64,000 nt of DNA, taken from positions 930,001-994,000 of the forward strand of contig CAUWAG010000003.1 of NCBI GenBank assembly GCA_963556695.1, read 5' to 3'. A program made the position numbers and the translations under genes. A model generated the notes under the pieces. The model saw only the letters and a list, made by a program, of their open reading frames with translations, was not told the DNA's origin and did not search any database. Positions 23,416-33,906 of the stretch are shown here, piece after piece. This stretch comes from Anthostomella pinea. Its lineage: Eukaryota > Ascomycota > Sordariomycetes > Xylariales > Xylariaceae. How positions within the stretch are numbered: position 1 is the first letter of the stretch; each line of letters begins with the position of its first letter.

Positions 23416-23905
23416 GGTCGCGATCTGGTTGCCGAACAATTAACAAATTCTCAGGTGTCGGGCAAGCTGGCTGAAGCGTTGTAGGTGTATGGGAACGAGT
23501 GGGCTGCCGATTCGGTCTATCAATCGCAGATAAAAGCTTTGGCGGGGCTCGTTCAACTTTTTTTTCTTGCAATCTGAATTGCCACTTTTGACCGCTTTCC
23601 GGGGTCCTTATCGTCTACATTACTAGCCCCGAGAGGGCTAGACTCCCCCGATTGCATCTCGCTGGGCCCACATCCAGTGAAGCACCGTGGCAGCCGTGGT
23701 GCCGCAGCGGGCAGGCAACTGCAGTGGAGGTGAGCAGTTCGTTCCATTCTGGTGACAGGTGGCAGGTGGCAGTGTCGAAGCCGCCCTCCTGCCCCGAACC
23801 TTAAGCATACCCACGAACGACCTCGACTAACCACCACACGCACAACCCCCGAGGCCGACATTGCGCAGGTCTCCTTTCTTGACTCTCCGACGATGGAAGC
23901 GCGCT
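23416..23905. promoter_or_regulatory. Divergent promoter region between NOP7 and PIG-U
   Basis: A 490-bp region separates the NOP7 start (23415, minus) and the PIG-U start (23906, plus). No clear TATA box is visible. It contains tandem GGTGGCAGGTGGCAG-like words near 23754-23770. Shared use as a two-way promoter is inferred from the geometry. Confidence 0.5.
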
Positions 23906-25303
23906 ATGAACCACGGTAAAATGCATCTTCAGGAGACAGCTGGTCTCTATGCCACAGCTGCCGCCCTGCGACTTGCGCTCTTCACCTTGTTCCCTGCCCT
24001 TCCAGACCTGCTCACTGGCCGTGTCGAGATCTCAACTCCTGTGACGAGCTTTAAGCGATGTAAAGACCGCGCCAACTCTTAGCTATCGGGAGCTAGATAC
24101 TAATTGATCATGTGGTATAGTACAAGAAGGCTTGTTCCTGTACAATCACAATGTCTCGCCCTACGACGGCGGTGTCTACCACCAGGCCCCTTTACTCCTG
24201 CCGCTCTTCTCCCTCCTACCAGACCCGTCTGCGTACCCGATCTTCACATACGTCCTGTACATTATGGTCGACCTGCTGAGTGCCCATGCGCTATACAAGA
24301 TCGCCGAGTCTGGCGAGGCAGCTTCGTCAAGGCTATTCACCTCGGCGCGAAAGGACAGAAGATGGAGCGGCTACGTCGTTGCTGCCATGTAATACACACC
24401 TTCTGCCCAACGTCAACGAGGTTCCTCGACTGACGATGTGCTGGCAGCTTTCTCTTTAACCCTTTCACCATCGCCACATGCTTAGCCCGACCGACGAGCG
24501 TCTTCACTACATGCGCCATACTCCACGCCGTAGCGAAGGCGATTTATGGCACCCCCTTTACGGCCATGCTCTCCCTCTCCTTCGCCGCCTACCTGTCCAT
24601 GTATCCGATCCTCCTCCTTCCGCCATTGGTCTTACTCGCCTACGACCGGCAACATGCGTCGAATAGAATATTGTCTCTCCTGCAGTTTGCAGGTACGAAC
24701 GTTGCCGCTGCTTCAGTGTCCCTCGGCGCGCTCTTCGCCGTCTCTTACCTCCTGACCGGTTCATGGGAGTTCATGTCTTCAACATACGGCATCCAGCTCA
24801 CCCTGAACGATCTGACGCCGAATGTGGGACTATGGTGGTATTTCTTCATTGAAATGTTTGACAGTTTCCGCTCATTCTTCCTGGGCGTTTTCTGGTTACA
24901 CCTGTCATCCTACGTTGGTGGGCTCTCGATTCGAATACGCTCGCAGCCACTAGCGGTGGTCACGCTTCTACTCGGCATATTTGGCATATTCAAGCCGTAT
25001 CCCAGCGTCTCAGATGCGAGTCTGTTCTTCGCCATGCTGCCGCTATTCCGACACGTATTCCCTTTGATGCGATACAGCTTCCTGACTGCCTCGGTTGTCT
25101 TGTACTCGACCTTTCTGGGCCCCGCCTTCTATCACCTGTGGATATATTATGGCAGTGGGAATGCGAATTTTTTCTATGCTATCACCCTCGTGTGGAGCTT
25201 GGGACTAAGTCTGCTAGTCAGCGACATGACGTTTGCTGTGCTACGAGATGAGTGGGAAGTTGAAAGACCGGAAATGGTCGGCAAGGAGATCAGGCAGATC
25301 TAG
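23906..25303 (+). CDS. GAB1: GPI transamidase subunit PIG-U / Gab1 (Cdc91)
   Basis: Three exons (23906-24059, 24121-24388, 24448-25303), with introns of 61 and 59 bp (the first has GATACTAATTG as branch site), encode 425 residues. Splicing gives the family signature SFKRLQEGLFLYNHNVSPYD across the first junction and GGVYHQAPLLLPLF next to it. Many hydrophobic helices follow, with FNPFTIATCLARPTS, TPNVGLWWYFFIEMFDSFR (highly conserved) and GIFKPYPSVSDAS. PIG-U is a multi-pass ER membrane subunit of the complex that attaches GPI anchors to proteins; it is thought to help recognise the anchor. The start chosen is the ATG at 23906; an in-frame extension upstream is possible but looks unconserved. 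Length is normal for the family. Confidence 0.95.
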
Positions 25304-26852
25304 ATATGCCAACATTGCCGGAAGGACGTGTCTCGCGGCTATGAGCAAACTGCTTTCAGGGAGCTTAACGAAGCCACGAAGTGAAACTTGTGTGTGTATC
25401 ATGTATCACCATAATAGAAACATATCAACACTTAGAAGTTCATCCCGTGCTTCTGTCTCGTAAAAAGTCAAGTGGAGTAATCCGATCATGATGAATCTGT
25501 TGAAAAAAAGGAGCCATGGTTACCATGTCTGGTATTTGATGACCCAGCCAAGGGGCTTCTGTGGAATCTGCTGGTATAAACACTTGTGGGATAGACTAAA
25601 GCAATGCAAATGACAATCAAGAAACAAGCGCGGAACAGCCCGCGGAACAACATGGACTGCGGGACAACTTGACCTTGGCCTCATATGAGCCCCTTTTCCG
25701 AGTAGTTCATATTCTTACCCTCTTAGAAGATTCCTCGGCTTCTTCACACTGACTGCTTCTTCAGATATGCATCCAGCTACAGCAACTGGTCCATTCACAG
25801 AGGGGTCGCCCGGCCATTCCTCTGACCTAGTTGCACTTGCGACTTACAGCATTCCATACAACGGCGCCATAACGGAGCCATGACAGTGCTGGGCTTCACC
25901 TGCTTGCAGAGCAATCGCTTGTTGATTCATGACTAGCTTCCACTCGCCTTCTTCCAGTGGCAGGCCTCAGGCTTGTAGGTTTGCGCCGGTCTACGAGATA
26001 GCAACCACAGCATGCTGTCAGAGATGAGTCATGGGATCTTGCATATATGTGCTGGGAAATTTCTCGTTCAGATACGCGAGACGAGACGGAAGCATGAACT
26101 CAAGTCAAGAGGTTCTTTTAGTTCATTGATTATTACTGATGTTCAGGGGTGAACGGACTACTTATATAAACAGGATACTACACCGCAACACATATTCTTC
26201 ACTATGGCCGAGCTATACACTTTCGTCCTACTGTATATTGTCCCAAGATCAACGCCATACCAGCCACAATGGGTCGCTCCAGCAGATCACTAAGAGCGAA
26301 GAAGCGAGCCCAAGCCTCCTTCCCAGACCCCGACCACGTCTAAACTCCTCTTTGAGAGTAAATGCTTGAGGATAGTTTGTTTGTTTGTTTGTTTGTTTGT
26401 TTTGTATTTAACGTGGGGGGTAGCCTCTCAGTAGTGCAAACCACGCCTCCCAGAGCCATTGCATCGCAAGGTTGTAGAGGTGTCAAATTAGATACATTCA
26501 GATCCGCGCACGAGCCTATCCTCGCTGTAGCGGTACCAATCTGGAGTGTTCAGATGGTTTTAGTCAATACCCAAGCACGATTCCGTCAGAAAAACCTCCT
26601 GCCTAGTGACAAAGCGACCCAGTGAACCTCAGTTCTCTGGTGTACATATCGTTCCAGTAGCCGTTCGATATATGTCGCATTGGTGGGTGGAGTAGGTGTT
26701 TGTTATCTGCTGGCGAGGGAAACCACAAGGGGGAAAACCTCGCAGGAGTGGGTATTATAGAGACAAGCTGCTTGGCTATCAGGCTCTGCGATAATGGGGC
26801 CTCTCCACTGTCATGTGCTGGTTGTCGACTCGCACAAGCCGGGTCAGAAAGG
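25304..26852. other. Intergenic, no gene supported
   Basis: Normal-GC sequence with scattered short open frames lacking motifs. A (GTTT)n run of about six units lies at 26377-26402. Near 26270 a short frame starts GRSSRSLRAKKRAQ but ends after about 24 codons, too short to call. Confidence 0.4.
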
Positions 26853-26946
26853 GGGCCATAGCAGGATTCGAACCCACTTGTTCTCGTCGCCCACCGCACA
26901 AACGAGAACACAACCAGGCGCATTTGACCATTGCGCCATACGGCCC
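26853..26946 (-). tRNA. tRNA-like gene or pseudo-tRNA (anticodon uncertain)
   Basis: On the minus strand the ends pair as an acceptor stem (GGCCGTA with TATGGCC). U8 is followed by a D-arm GCGC-AATGGTCAAAT-GCGC containing an A box (TGGCGCAATGG), and there is a T-arm with a perfect B box GGTTCGAATCC. Between them the middle does not fold into a standard anticodon arm: an 8-bp hairpin TGTTCTCG/CGAGAACA dominates, and about 11 extra bases precede a possible stem CTCGT/ACGAG. It is therefore either an intron-containing tRNA that I cannot resolve or a decayed copy that keeps the polymerase III promoter. Confidence 0.45.
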
Positions 26947-28786
26947 ATGTTCACCATAGGCTCCGTCTTCAGGCACAGTGTTCATGAAAAGCAAAAGTAA
27001 ATGAAAAACAGTATTTGCAGTATTTTTCTGCGCGGGTGACTACGGGTCCTTCTATACTAGTACCTGGCAGCGATCTCTGTCGAAACCGGCCACTGTATCC
27101 ATCTCTCCAATCCATCTCCCTCCTGCTGAGCATTCTCTCTCTTGATCAACATCACCCACGCCATCGTTCGCACTGACCGCTTCTGATTTAATCTGGTTTT
27201 CGTTTTAATCGCTCTGTTCTTCGTCTTGTTTGACCCAGATATTCGTGTCATGCTTGTCATTCTTGCCTTTCTTACTGGCAATCACCCGATGAATGACTAG
27301 GTTCAATGGATAAACGCAGATTCACATCGCGTGTACCAACAAGAAGAACCGCCCTGGGCCATCTGAACGCTATCACGGCGGAACATAGTGACCCGGACGC
27401 ACTACACTCGTATCGATCGACTTGGACACACAGACCCCGGATGGTTACTGTCGATTCACAAGCATCCTCTGTGTCCCTCGATGGGGCTCTGCCGCCAGCC
27501 TCCTAGATACGCTATCAAGGAACATCAGTGACTTGCAGCTGTGACTCTACTAGCTGTGATGGGATTGGGACTCGTGGTAAGCTCCTCGAACTAGCATGCA
27601 ACGATGATAATGACACACACTGACATGTGGTTTGATCAATAGCACGTACCGTTGGGGCTTCCGCCCGATTAAGAGACATCGTCAATAGAAAATTACAAAC
27701 GAGTCGCATTAATGGCCGCACTGCTTTCGGAAATGCGCTTGGCGGTGGGAACACTGGAGCAGAAATCAAAGGGCTGTTCGAGTACAACACGATGACGATG
27801 AACTTAGAGCAGCGTAAAGACAAGCAGATGCAGATGGAAGGTCACTTGGTTGAATGGCTGATTTGTTTGGACGTTGTGGGGGCACCGCTTATGACAGCAC
27901 AGCGCTCCTGGGTCTCTTGTCGGTAGCCTTGGTCAGAACATGTATCTTCGCGCGCGTAGGGATCGCACTATTGACACTCCCCTTGGAGGCAATTCCGTTC
28001 TGTAACGTCATTCTGAACACAAGGTTGCCTCCCTCTGAATGGTGCGTGCCAATTACTACTGTGGTGAGACGCCCATCCGTCACGTAGCCGGGCGCGAGAG
28101 CGGACTCCAGAGTGCTCGCCTCGAGTGTTGCCGATCACCAACGCCATCATTTCACAGTAAGCCAGCTACATGCACGCCTCGATTGGGTGCCAAGTAGTAG
28201 GTTGTCATACTATAACGGGCCTGGTGCACGACGGGCGAGTAGCGAGCACTGACCAAATGCTCAGGAGCTTTTCAATGTAATTTCAAGGGTTGACAGTATT
28301 CACGCTGCCATGGGACGTAAAAGAACGTAGACAAAGTGTCATTCAGGACTTACGCGTGGCGCCTAGCTTGAGAGATGACAGATCTCGGCATCGCCCCCGG
28401 CTGAAGGATTTCTTACCAGGTAAGGGGCTAACTATATGAGTACCGTGTAGGATGAGTATAGTGCGCCACAGGGGAACCGGAGCGCCCAAAAATAGATGTC
28501 ATGTTCGGAGGTCCCATATTATCATTTTTTCTCGTCTCATTCGGGATTCCTTCTTGTATTTCGGGGTATTAGGCACCTGGGTCTATACTTGGAGTTCCTA
28601 CTCGAGAGACGGCGTCTTTCGAAGGAGCACACCTCCCCCGTACTTTATAACTTTCACGACGCACTACGCCGCACTCGCCACTTTCCCCAAGCCTGTCATA
28701 CGTCAGTGCCACGGTGATCGGTGATTCAAACTATTTCCAACCTGAATTACGTAGACTGATCGGTGTGCAGAGGAAATACTGCGCTC
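26947..28786. other. Intergenic, no gene supported
   Basis: Normal-GC sequence. Small frames near 27306-27506, 27515-27823 and 27854-28087 have no conserved motif and switch strand, so I do not call them. The 3' part (28500-28786) is the promoter side of the secreted-protein gene. Confidence 0.4.
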
Positions 28787-28798
28787 TATATATATAAA
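28787..28798 (+). promoter_or_regulatory. TATA box of the small secreted protein gene
   Basis: TATATATATAAA stands about 120-130 bp before the ATG at 28917, in otherwise normal-GC DNA. A strong TATA box suits an inducible gene. The spacing to the start codon implies a leader of roughly 90-100 bases. Confidence 0.55.
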
Positions 28799-28916
28799 CA
28801 TGCAATCATCGGGCGGACGTACAAGTCCACACCCGCCGAGACAGACACTTCCACAACGAAACTACTGATCGCATGCTTTCGACGTTGCCCATACTTGTAT
28901 CCATATCTAGCACACC

Positions 28917-29508
28917 ATGCGCTTCTCTACTCTCGCCCTGCTAGCCGCCTCGGCTTTCTACACCCACGGCACCATCGTATCTCCACACGTGACCGGAAGG
29001 GATCTCCAGGGCGAACCCAACCAGGAAAACGAAGCCCGTGACGATGCGATCTTGCAACGCCACGATGCGGACGATACGTCTTCAACCGGCTCGGGCGCCG
29101 GTTCCCGCCCAAGAAATGTACAAGCGCGTCTCGCCAAACGCGGCAAGGAAGACCTCGAACCTTACTCCGGTTGGTGGGGCGATAAAGAGGCCGACCCATC
29201 CCTCGGGTATCCGTCTGAGCAGCCAGGGGTAAGAGCCCAGTAGAGGCGCACTCCCGCATTGCGCACAGCTGTGGGAGTGTACACTGACCGCGTGCCTTGT
29301 TACACAGCTTTGCGTTGGTGACAAGGTCAATAGTTGCCGTGGGGACTGGGATTACTTGGAACACCCATGCGATGGTGGAGGTCGGGTATGCTGTCTCCTC
29401 TGTCCCTTATCCCTATCCCTACCCCTACCCCTACCAATCAACACCATCGAGTGTTTACAGGTACTGATTGATGCGGGACACAGTGCAACGACAGAGTTCC
29501 GTTTCTAG
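28917..29508 (+). CDS. Small secreted cysteine-containing protein (candidate effector)
   Basis: Three exons (28917-29228, 29308-29385, 29461-29508), with canonical GT-AG introns of 79 and 75 bp, both phase 0, encode 145 residues. The N-terminus is a clear signal peptide (MRFSTLALLAASAFYTHG), probably cut near residue 18. The next part is polar and disordered (Asp, Glu, Gln, Ser, Gly). A Kex2-type dibasic site, LAKR, ends at residue 75 and would release a 70-residue C-terminal part. That part holds PYSGWWGDKEADPSLGYP and three cysteines (residues 106, 114 and 125, in GLCVGDKVNSC and HPCDGGGR), then VLIDAGHSATTEF. No family is recognised. An isolated locus with a strong TATA box is compatible with an effector or host-response protein, but this is inference. 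An odd cysteine number would leave one free thiol or allow a dimer. Confidence 0.65.
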
Positions 29509-30904
29509 TTCGATGCATCATCAAGTTGAAAGCTGACGGAAAGACTAAATGTCCCACACAGTGGGGGCTGCCCTGGCATCATGGATAAAGGGCCTCGACG
29601 GCACTGACCGAACATGACGAATTTGCGTCTGGGGGGAGGGGGGGGGGGCTGATGCCCTATAAGGTCGTCATCTCGGATGGTTAGGAAGAACGGTGGAATC
29701 ACCTTCCCAGCACGGATAAGATGGGCCCTCTCCATACCTCGGCTACATGACATCGAGAGGTGAATCTACTCGAAATTGCACAAGATTGCGACGCTATTTG
29801 GCATGCTCTTGAAGCATGTACGATAGTTGTATTAGTGATGTCCTCTGGCCAGATCCAGAGCCTGGCAGAGGTCTCAATCTGTCTTTGGAGCCTAAAATTC
29901 TGCTCATCCTTGATCCTTCCGCATATGGCCCAGCTATGTCTTCATCCACGATTCAGATGTCCATGTGTAGTATCGAGCCACGGGGCCCTTCGTATGACTG
30001 GGAGACGCACCTACGAGTTACCCAAATTCGCAAGACTTAACTCGTATAAACACTCGGGCATCTTCGTCCACATAATCGGAGACCCCGCTCTTGTATGCTG
30101 GTCCGCAACCCAGTTGCTTCAGAAAGTCTCACCACTGTCCATCAGCGCTGGGATTCATCAGGCTATCTAGGGGGCTCGGGCCTCAAAAAACCCATGATCC
30201 TTCCCCGCGGAACTGTGAACCAGCTTTCCATCAAGAGAAGTATAGAGTGAATGAATATCTTACATTCGTTGCCGCCGCATCGGAGGCCTTAAACTTCATC
30301 TGCTTGCACTCTCTACAGGCCCATTCCGTTCTCCCCCGGGCTTTCAATATTTTCCGACAAAACCTCGCCAGACGATCTCGAGGTCGAGCGCGTATGTTGT
30401 TCCCTCATAATCCGTGGTGTACTTGAATTACTCCTCTGAAGACCTACCTGCAAAGCATGCATAATCCTGTCACCCGACTACCGTGGATTTTCCATTCCCG
30501 CTCCGGATGAGCCAATGACTACTTATCACCAGAAGAACTCAACGACGCGCTTGGCGTCAATCAAAGAATAATGAGTTAGTCGCTTATTATTTTATCCAAT
30601 TTTTTGTAGTCATCAGAGGAAGTGTAGGACTGCGGCACGACTTCGTGGATGGTCTGTTGGTTCTGCGGGCAATGCCTGCATAGTGTTGGTTGGTCACCCG
30701 CATGTGCATGGATTATTCTGCATCCCCATATAGGATAACTTTTGCCCATCGGGATTTCTTCAAAGCTTCCTCGCTCGCTTTCGTCACGCTCTTCTCGGAC
30801 CCTGATCTTCCTCCATAACTCTCTTGTTACGAGCAAGACCCTACACCAGGTCTCGGTCTCGTGTAATCTTTTGGTAGCTTGAACACCCAGGTAAACCCAA
30901 ACAC
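29509..30904. other. Intergenic, no gene supported
   Basis: Normal-GC sequence with no convincing gene. A 17-base poly-G-rich run (GGGGGGAGGGGGGGGGG-like) lies near 29634-29650. The last ~300 bases are the promoter side of the SDR gene, and a CT-rich stretch near 30780-30830 may be its leader. Confidence 0.4.
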
Positions 30905-31954
30905 ATGATGGCTGCAACAATCCTCATCACAGGTGCCACCGGCCTCGTCGGCTTCCGCATCCTCCTAGCCGCTCTCGCCGCCGGCCACAACGTGCGCTAC
31001 ACAGTCCGGAATGACCCCCAGACGGTCTCTTCAAACCCAGCAGTCAAGAGCCTAGCACCTAGCGACCGCCTCTCTGCTGTTGTCATTCCCGACTTCACTG
31101 CTGAGGGAGCCTTCGACCCTGCGCTGGACGGCGTTACCCATATTATCCACGCAGGCTCGCCTGTACCTGTGCCTACCTACGATCCCTCCCCCCAAGTTTA
31201 TGAACCTACCGTGAAGATCGCGTCCAACCTGCTCGCGTCTGCACTCAAGACTCCCAGCCTTCAACGGGTGGTGATCACATCGTCTTACGTGGTGAACCTC
31301 GGCCTCCCCGTCCCACCAACAGCTGCCACCTACGACATCACCCCCGCCGTGCCTTCCGCTGCCACGCGGGTCCCGCTGCCCAGCCCTTTCCCGGAAGTCT
31401 TCAGCGGCGTCTTGGAAGCCTACATACTAGCCAAGATGGTCGAGCTGGACAACTCGGACAAGTTGATTCAGACCCGGAGCCCTCACTTCACGATCGCTCA
31501 CGTGATTCCCGGCTACATCTTCGGCCGCAACGAGCCGGCCCTCGACGCCGGTATGATGCAGGCGCAGAACAGCTCCAACAACTTCCTCATGATGGGCATG
31601 GTTGGCGGCGAGCTGCCGTTTCCCATCCACGGCGGCTTCGTCCATCTCGACGACGTCGCTGATATCCATATGCGTGTGGCGTTCCCACCCGAACCCGCGG
31701 AGGCGGCAGATGGGATTGCGGACTTTGGTGTCGCTACCCCGGTGGACTATGCGACGATATTCGACATTGTCGAGCGGGCATTCCCGAAAGCTGTTGCGGC
31801 GGGGGTATTCAAACGGGGCAAGGTGCCAACGTTATCCGTCGAATACGCGAGTAACGTGCGAGAGCTCCTGGGCAGGGAGCTGAAGAGCTTTGAGAGCGCC
31901 GTGGTGGACGTGGCTGGCCAGTATCTGGAGAAGTTGGGCATGGAGAAGGCGTGA
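30905..31954 (+). CDS. Extended SDR, NAD(P)-dependent dihydroflavonol reductase-like
   Basis: A single exon encodes 349 residues starting MMAATILITGATGLVG. The second Met could equally be the start. The glycine-rich dinucleotide-binding motif TGATGLVG is at residues 9-16. The family elements HIIHAGSPVP (around 79-88) and VVITSSYVV (catalytic Ser region, about 122-130) follow, and the catalytic YxxxK is EAYILAK (Tyr173, Lys177). The C-terminal substrate-binding part has VIPGYIFGRNEP and FVHLDDVADIH, typical of the cinnamoyl-CoA/dihydroflavonol reductase and methylglyoxal reductase (Gre2-like) group. It would reduce a carbonyl compound with NADPH in the cytosol; the substrate is not predictable. 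It stands alone, with no biosynthetic neighbours. GC-rich codon use matches the other real genes. Confidence 0.92.
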   Translation: MMAATILITGATGLVGFRILLAALAAGHNVRYTVRNDPQTVSSNPAVKSLAPSDRLSAVVIPDFTAEGAFDPALDGVTHIIHAGSPVPVPTYDPSPQVYEPTVKIASNLLASALKTPSLQRVVITSSYVVNLGLPVPPTAATYDITPAVPSAATRVPLPSPFPEVFSGVLEAYILAKMVELDNSDKLIQTRSPHFTIAHVIPGYIFGRNEPALDAGMMQAQNSSNNFLMMGMVGGELPFPIHGGFVHLDDVADIHMRVAFPPEPAEAADGIADFGVATPVDYATIFDIVERAFPKAVAAGVFKRGKVPTLSVEYASNVRELLGRELKSFESAVVDVAGQYLEKLGMEKA

Positions 31955-32284
31955 TGTCCTCGATGCGTTGGTATGGGGTGGCGCGTTAAAGGGTGACATA
32001 TAGACAAACACAAAGTTGGTTTTGGTGGCAGAAATGCGACCCGTTTCAGCGGGGCCTTCCTCGAGAATCTATGCGTGTGCCCAGGAGCTGTTGATTTTTA
32101 AGTGTTTCGAGTACACTCTGGTTTTGCTTATATCTAAAAAGTCCCCCTCGAGAGACGGTATCTCCGGCAGAAAATCCATGTTGCCAGTAGATATTTAGTA
32201 TTCGGCGCTGTCATTGTCACTGTCGAGCAATATTGTACAAAACTACGGCTGCTAAAAAAATCTCTACGTCACTAATACTCTTAC
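31955..32284. other. 3' flank of the SDR gene, no gene seen
   Basis: About 330 bp between the SDR stop and a solo LTR, with no coding signal. Confidence 0.5.
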
Positions 32285-32488
32285 TGTTGGATCCATGCGA
32301 TTCCAGACTGCAAACCATCTATACCAGGACCCATATGTATGATTAGATAAGATAAGATAGTGGATTGAGAGGGCACTTGGCCAGACCTTCGAGTCCAGCT
32401 AGATTCCTCTCAATCCAACCATCAGCAACATCATGACCTTGACCCCATACTCGAGTATTATGATTGATCGTTCAAGCCTGTTCCAACA
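32285..32488 (+). repeat. Solo LTR, family 1 (204 bp), in gene-rich DNA
   Basis: Full-length copy of the copia LTR, flanked by a perfect 5-bp duplication CTTAC (32280-32284 and 32489-32493). It differs from the 10035 copy at about one position. It is the only LTR of the window placed outside AT-rich DNA, 330 bp past the SDR gene. Confidence 0.93.
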
Positions 32489-33906
32489 CTTACAGACTTT
32501 TCGCCCTCTGCCACAAGCACACACGTGCCCCTTATCACTTCTTCACTGCGAAACCACAACTTTACGAACCTTTGCGAAATTCACGGAACAGGCCAGGCGG
32601 CCATAGGTACATCTCTCGATTCGACGTCCCAAGATAACAAGAGCGCCAGCCTCCCGCTCAAAAGCCTGCTAAACCGCTTCGACGGCGCCAGCAAACCTTC
32701 AACTAATCGTCGATCCGACGGCACGAGTAGTAGTAGTCCCCCATTCCGTCAAGGAATCGCTGTATTGATATTCACACTCCCAATCCCAATCTTCTGCAAA
32801 TACCTACCTATTCAGCACCTTCTCAAGGGCGTCCTCTTGCCTGAGTAACTGCCATCTCGGGCAACAAACATGTTTGCCTCTCGACACCCAATTTCAAAGT
32901 CCGGTCCTTATAGGAACCCAAGAAAGTAAAATGATTTTCGAAAAATTCAAATAGTGGCGTCGTCTTCCACTCTTGTCATAGTTGACCATCCCCCGTCGCG
33001 TGCAAGCCGCATGGGCAGCAGACAATAGTAAGAAATGCGCCTAACAGCGGCTGGAGGGCGTCACGTAGTGAGGGTACTTAAGTGGGAAGCGTTATCCGTA
33101 CCTGTTCTGTGCGTGGGGATGCGCAAGAGCCCTGTTGGCGACTTACCTACCTATGGGATGAGGTTGCTGGGGAGGATGTCCTGGTCCCGGCCAGCTCGTC
33201 CTGCCTCGTCCTCGTCCGACGTGGGTTGAGTCGGGTACTGTTTCCTGGCGTGGTCGGGCAATCGTGTAAAGGGCACATTGGTTGACACTTGGTTGCAAAA
33301 GCGTATTTCGAACCAGATCTTCCTAAATCAGAGAAGTCGAAGCTGCCCCTGGATGAGTACTTACGTATACAGGTTTGTTATCTACACAGCCCTTTGTGAG
33401 CCTGGTCAACCAACCACATAAATGATAGGCAAGGGACACGATGCGCATTACTCTCGGTTCGTGCTCTCTCTCTCTAGAATGGTCTACTAAGGCGGGACGT
33501 TCAGCAGGACTGCGTTGGGGACAGACTTGGGATCCGAAGTAGTAGGTGAAGAGATCAAGCCTGGAGACTAGCGAGTTTCTGAGCACGATAAGGGGAGAAC
33601 AGGGGCTTACTTACTTGCTTGCACGGGCACATGGTAAAGTTATGAGCTCTATGGTAGACAGGCCGGTGGCTGCCAAAAGTGCCATCCATGAAACAGGATG
33701 CTTCGCTTCCTCAGCACAGACAACAGTCATTCATCGTTAAGTCATAAGCAAACGGAGTTAAAACAGAGTGAACTCAAATTCATCAGTGCTATCTCAGTAA
33801 TTAGACCCCTATGTGACATTATGCTCGGATTATCTATTCGTACAACCCATTATACACAGTATCATCATCTCGCGAGTCGATTCGACTCAACAAATATGAA
33901 CATGCC
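32489..33906. other. Intergenic, no gene supported
   Basis: An open frame at 32525-32848 (107 residues, Ser/Asn-rich) has no recognisable domain. TACCTACCTA-type words occur near 32806 and 33145. Nothing else is visible. Confidence 0.4.

Noticed and set aside
29401..29440. CCCTAT/CCCCTACC repeats resembling telomere sequence
   Set aside because: The units are not TTAGGG/CCCTAA and the stretch lies inside a pyrimidine-rich intron.
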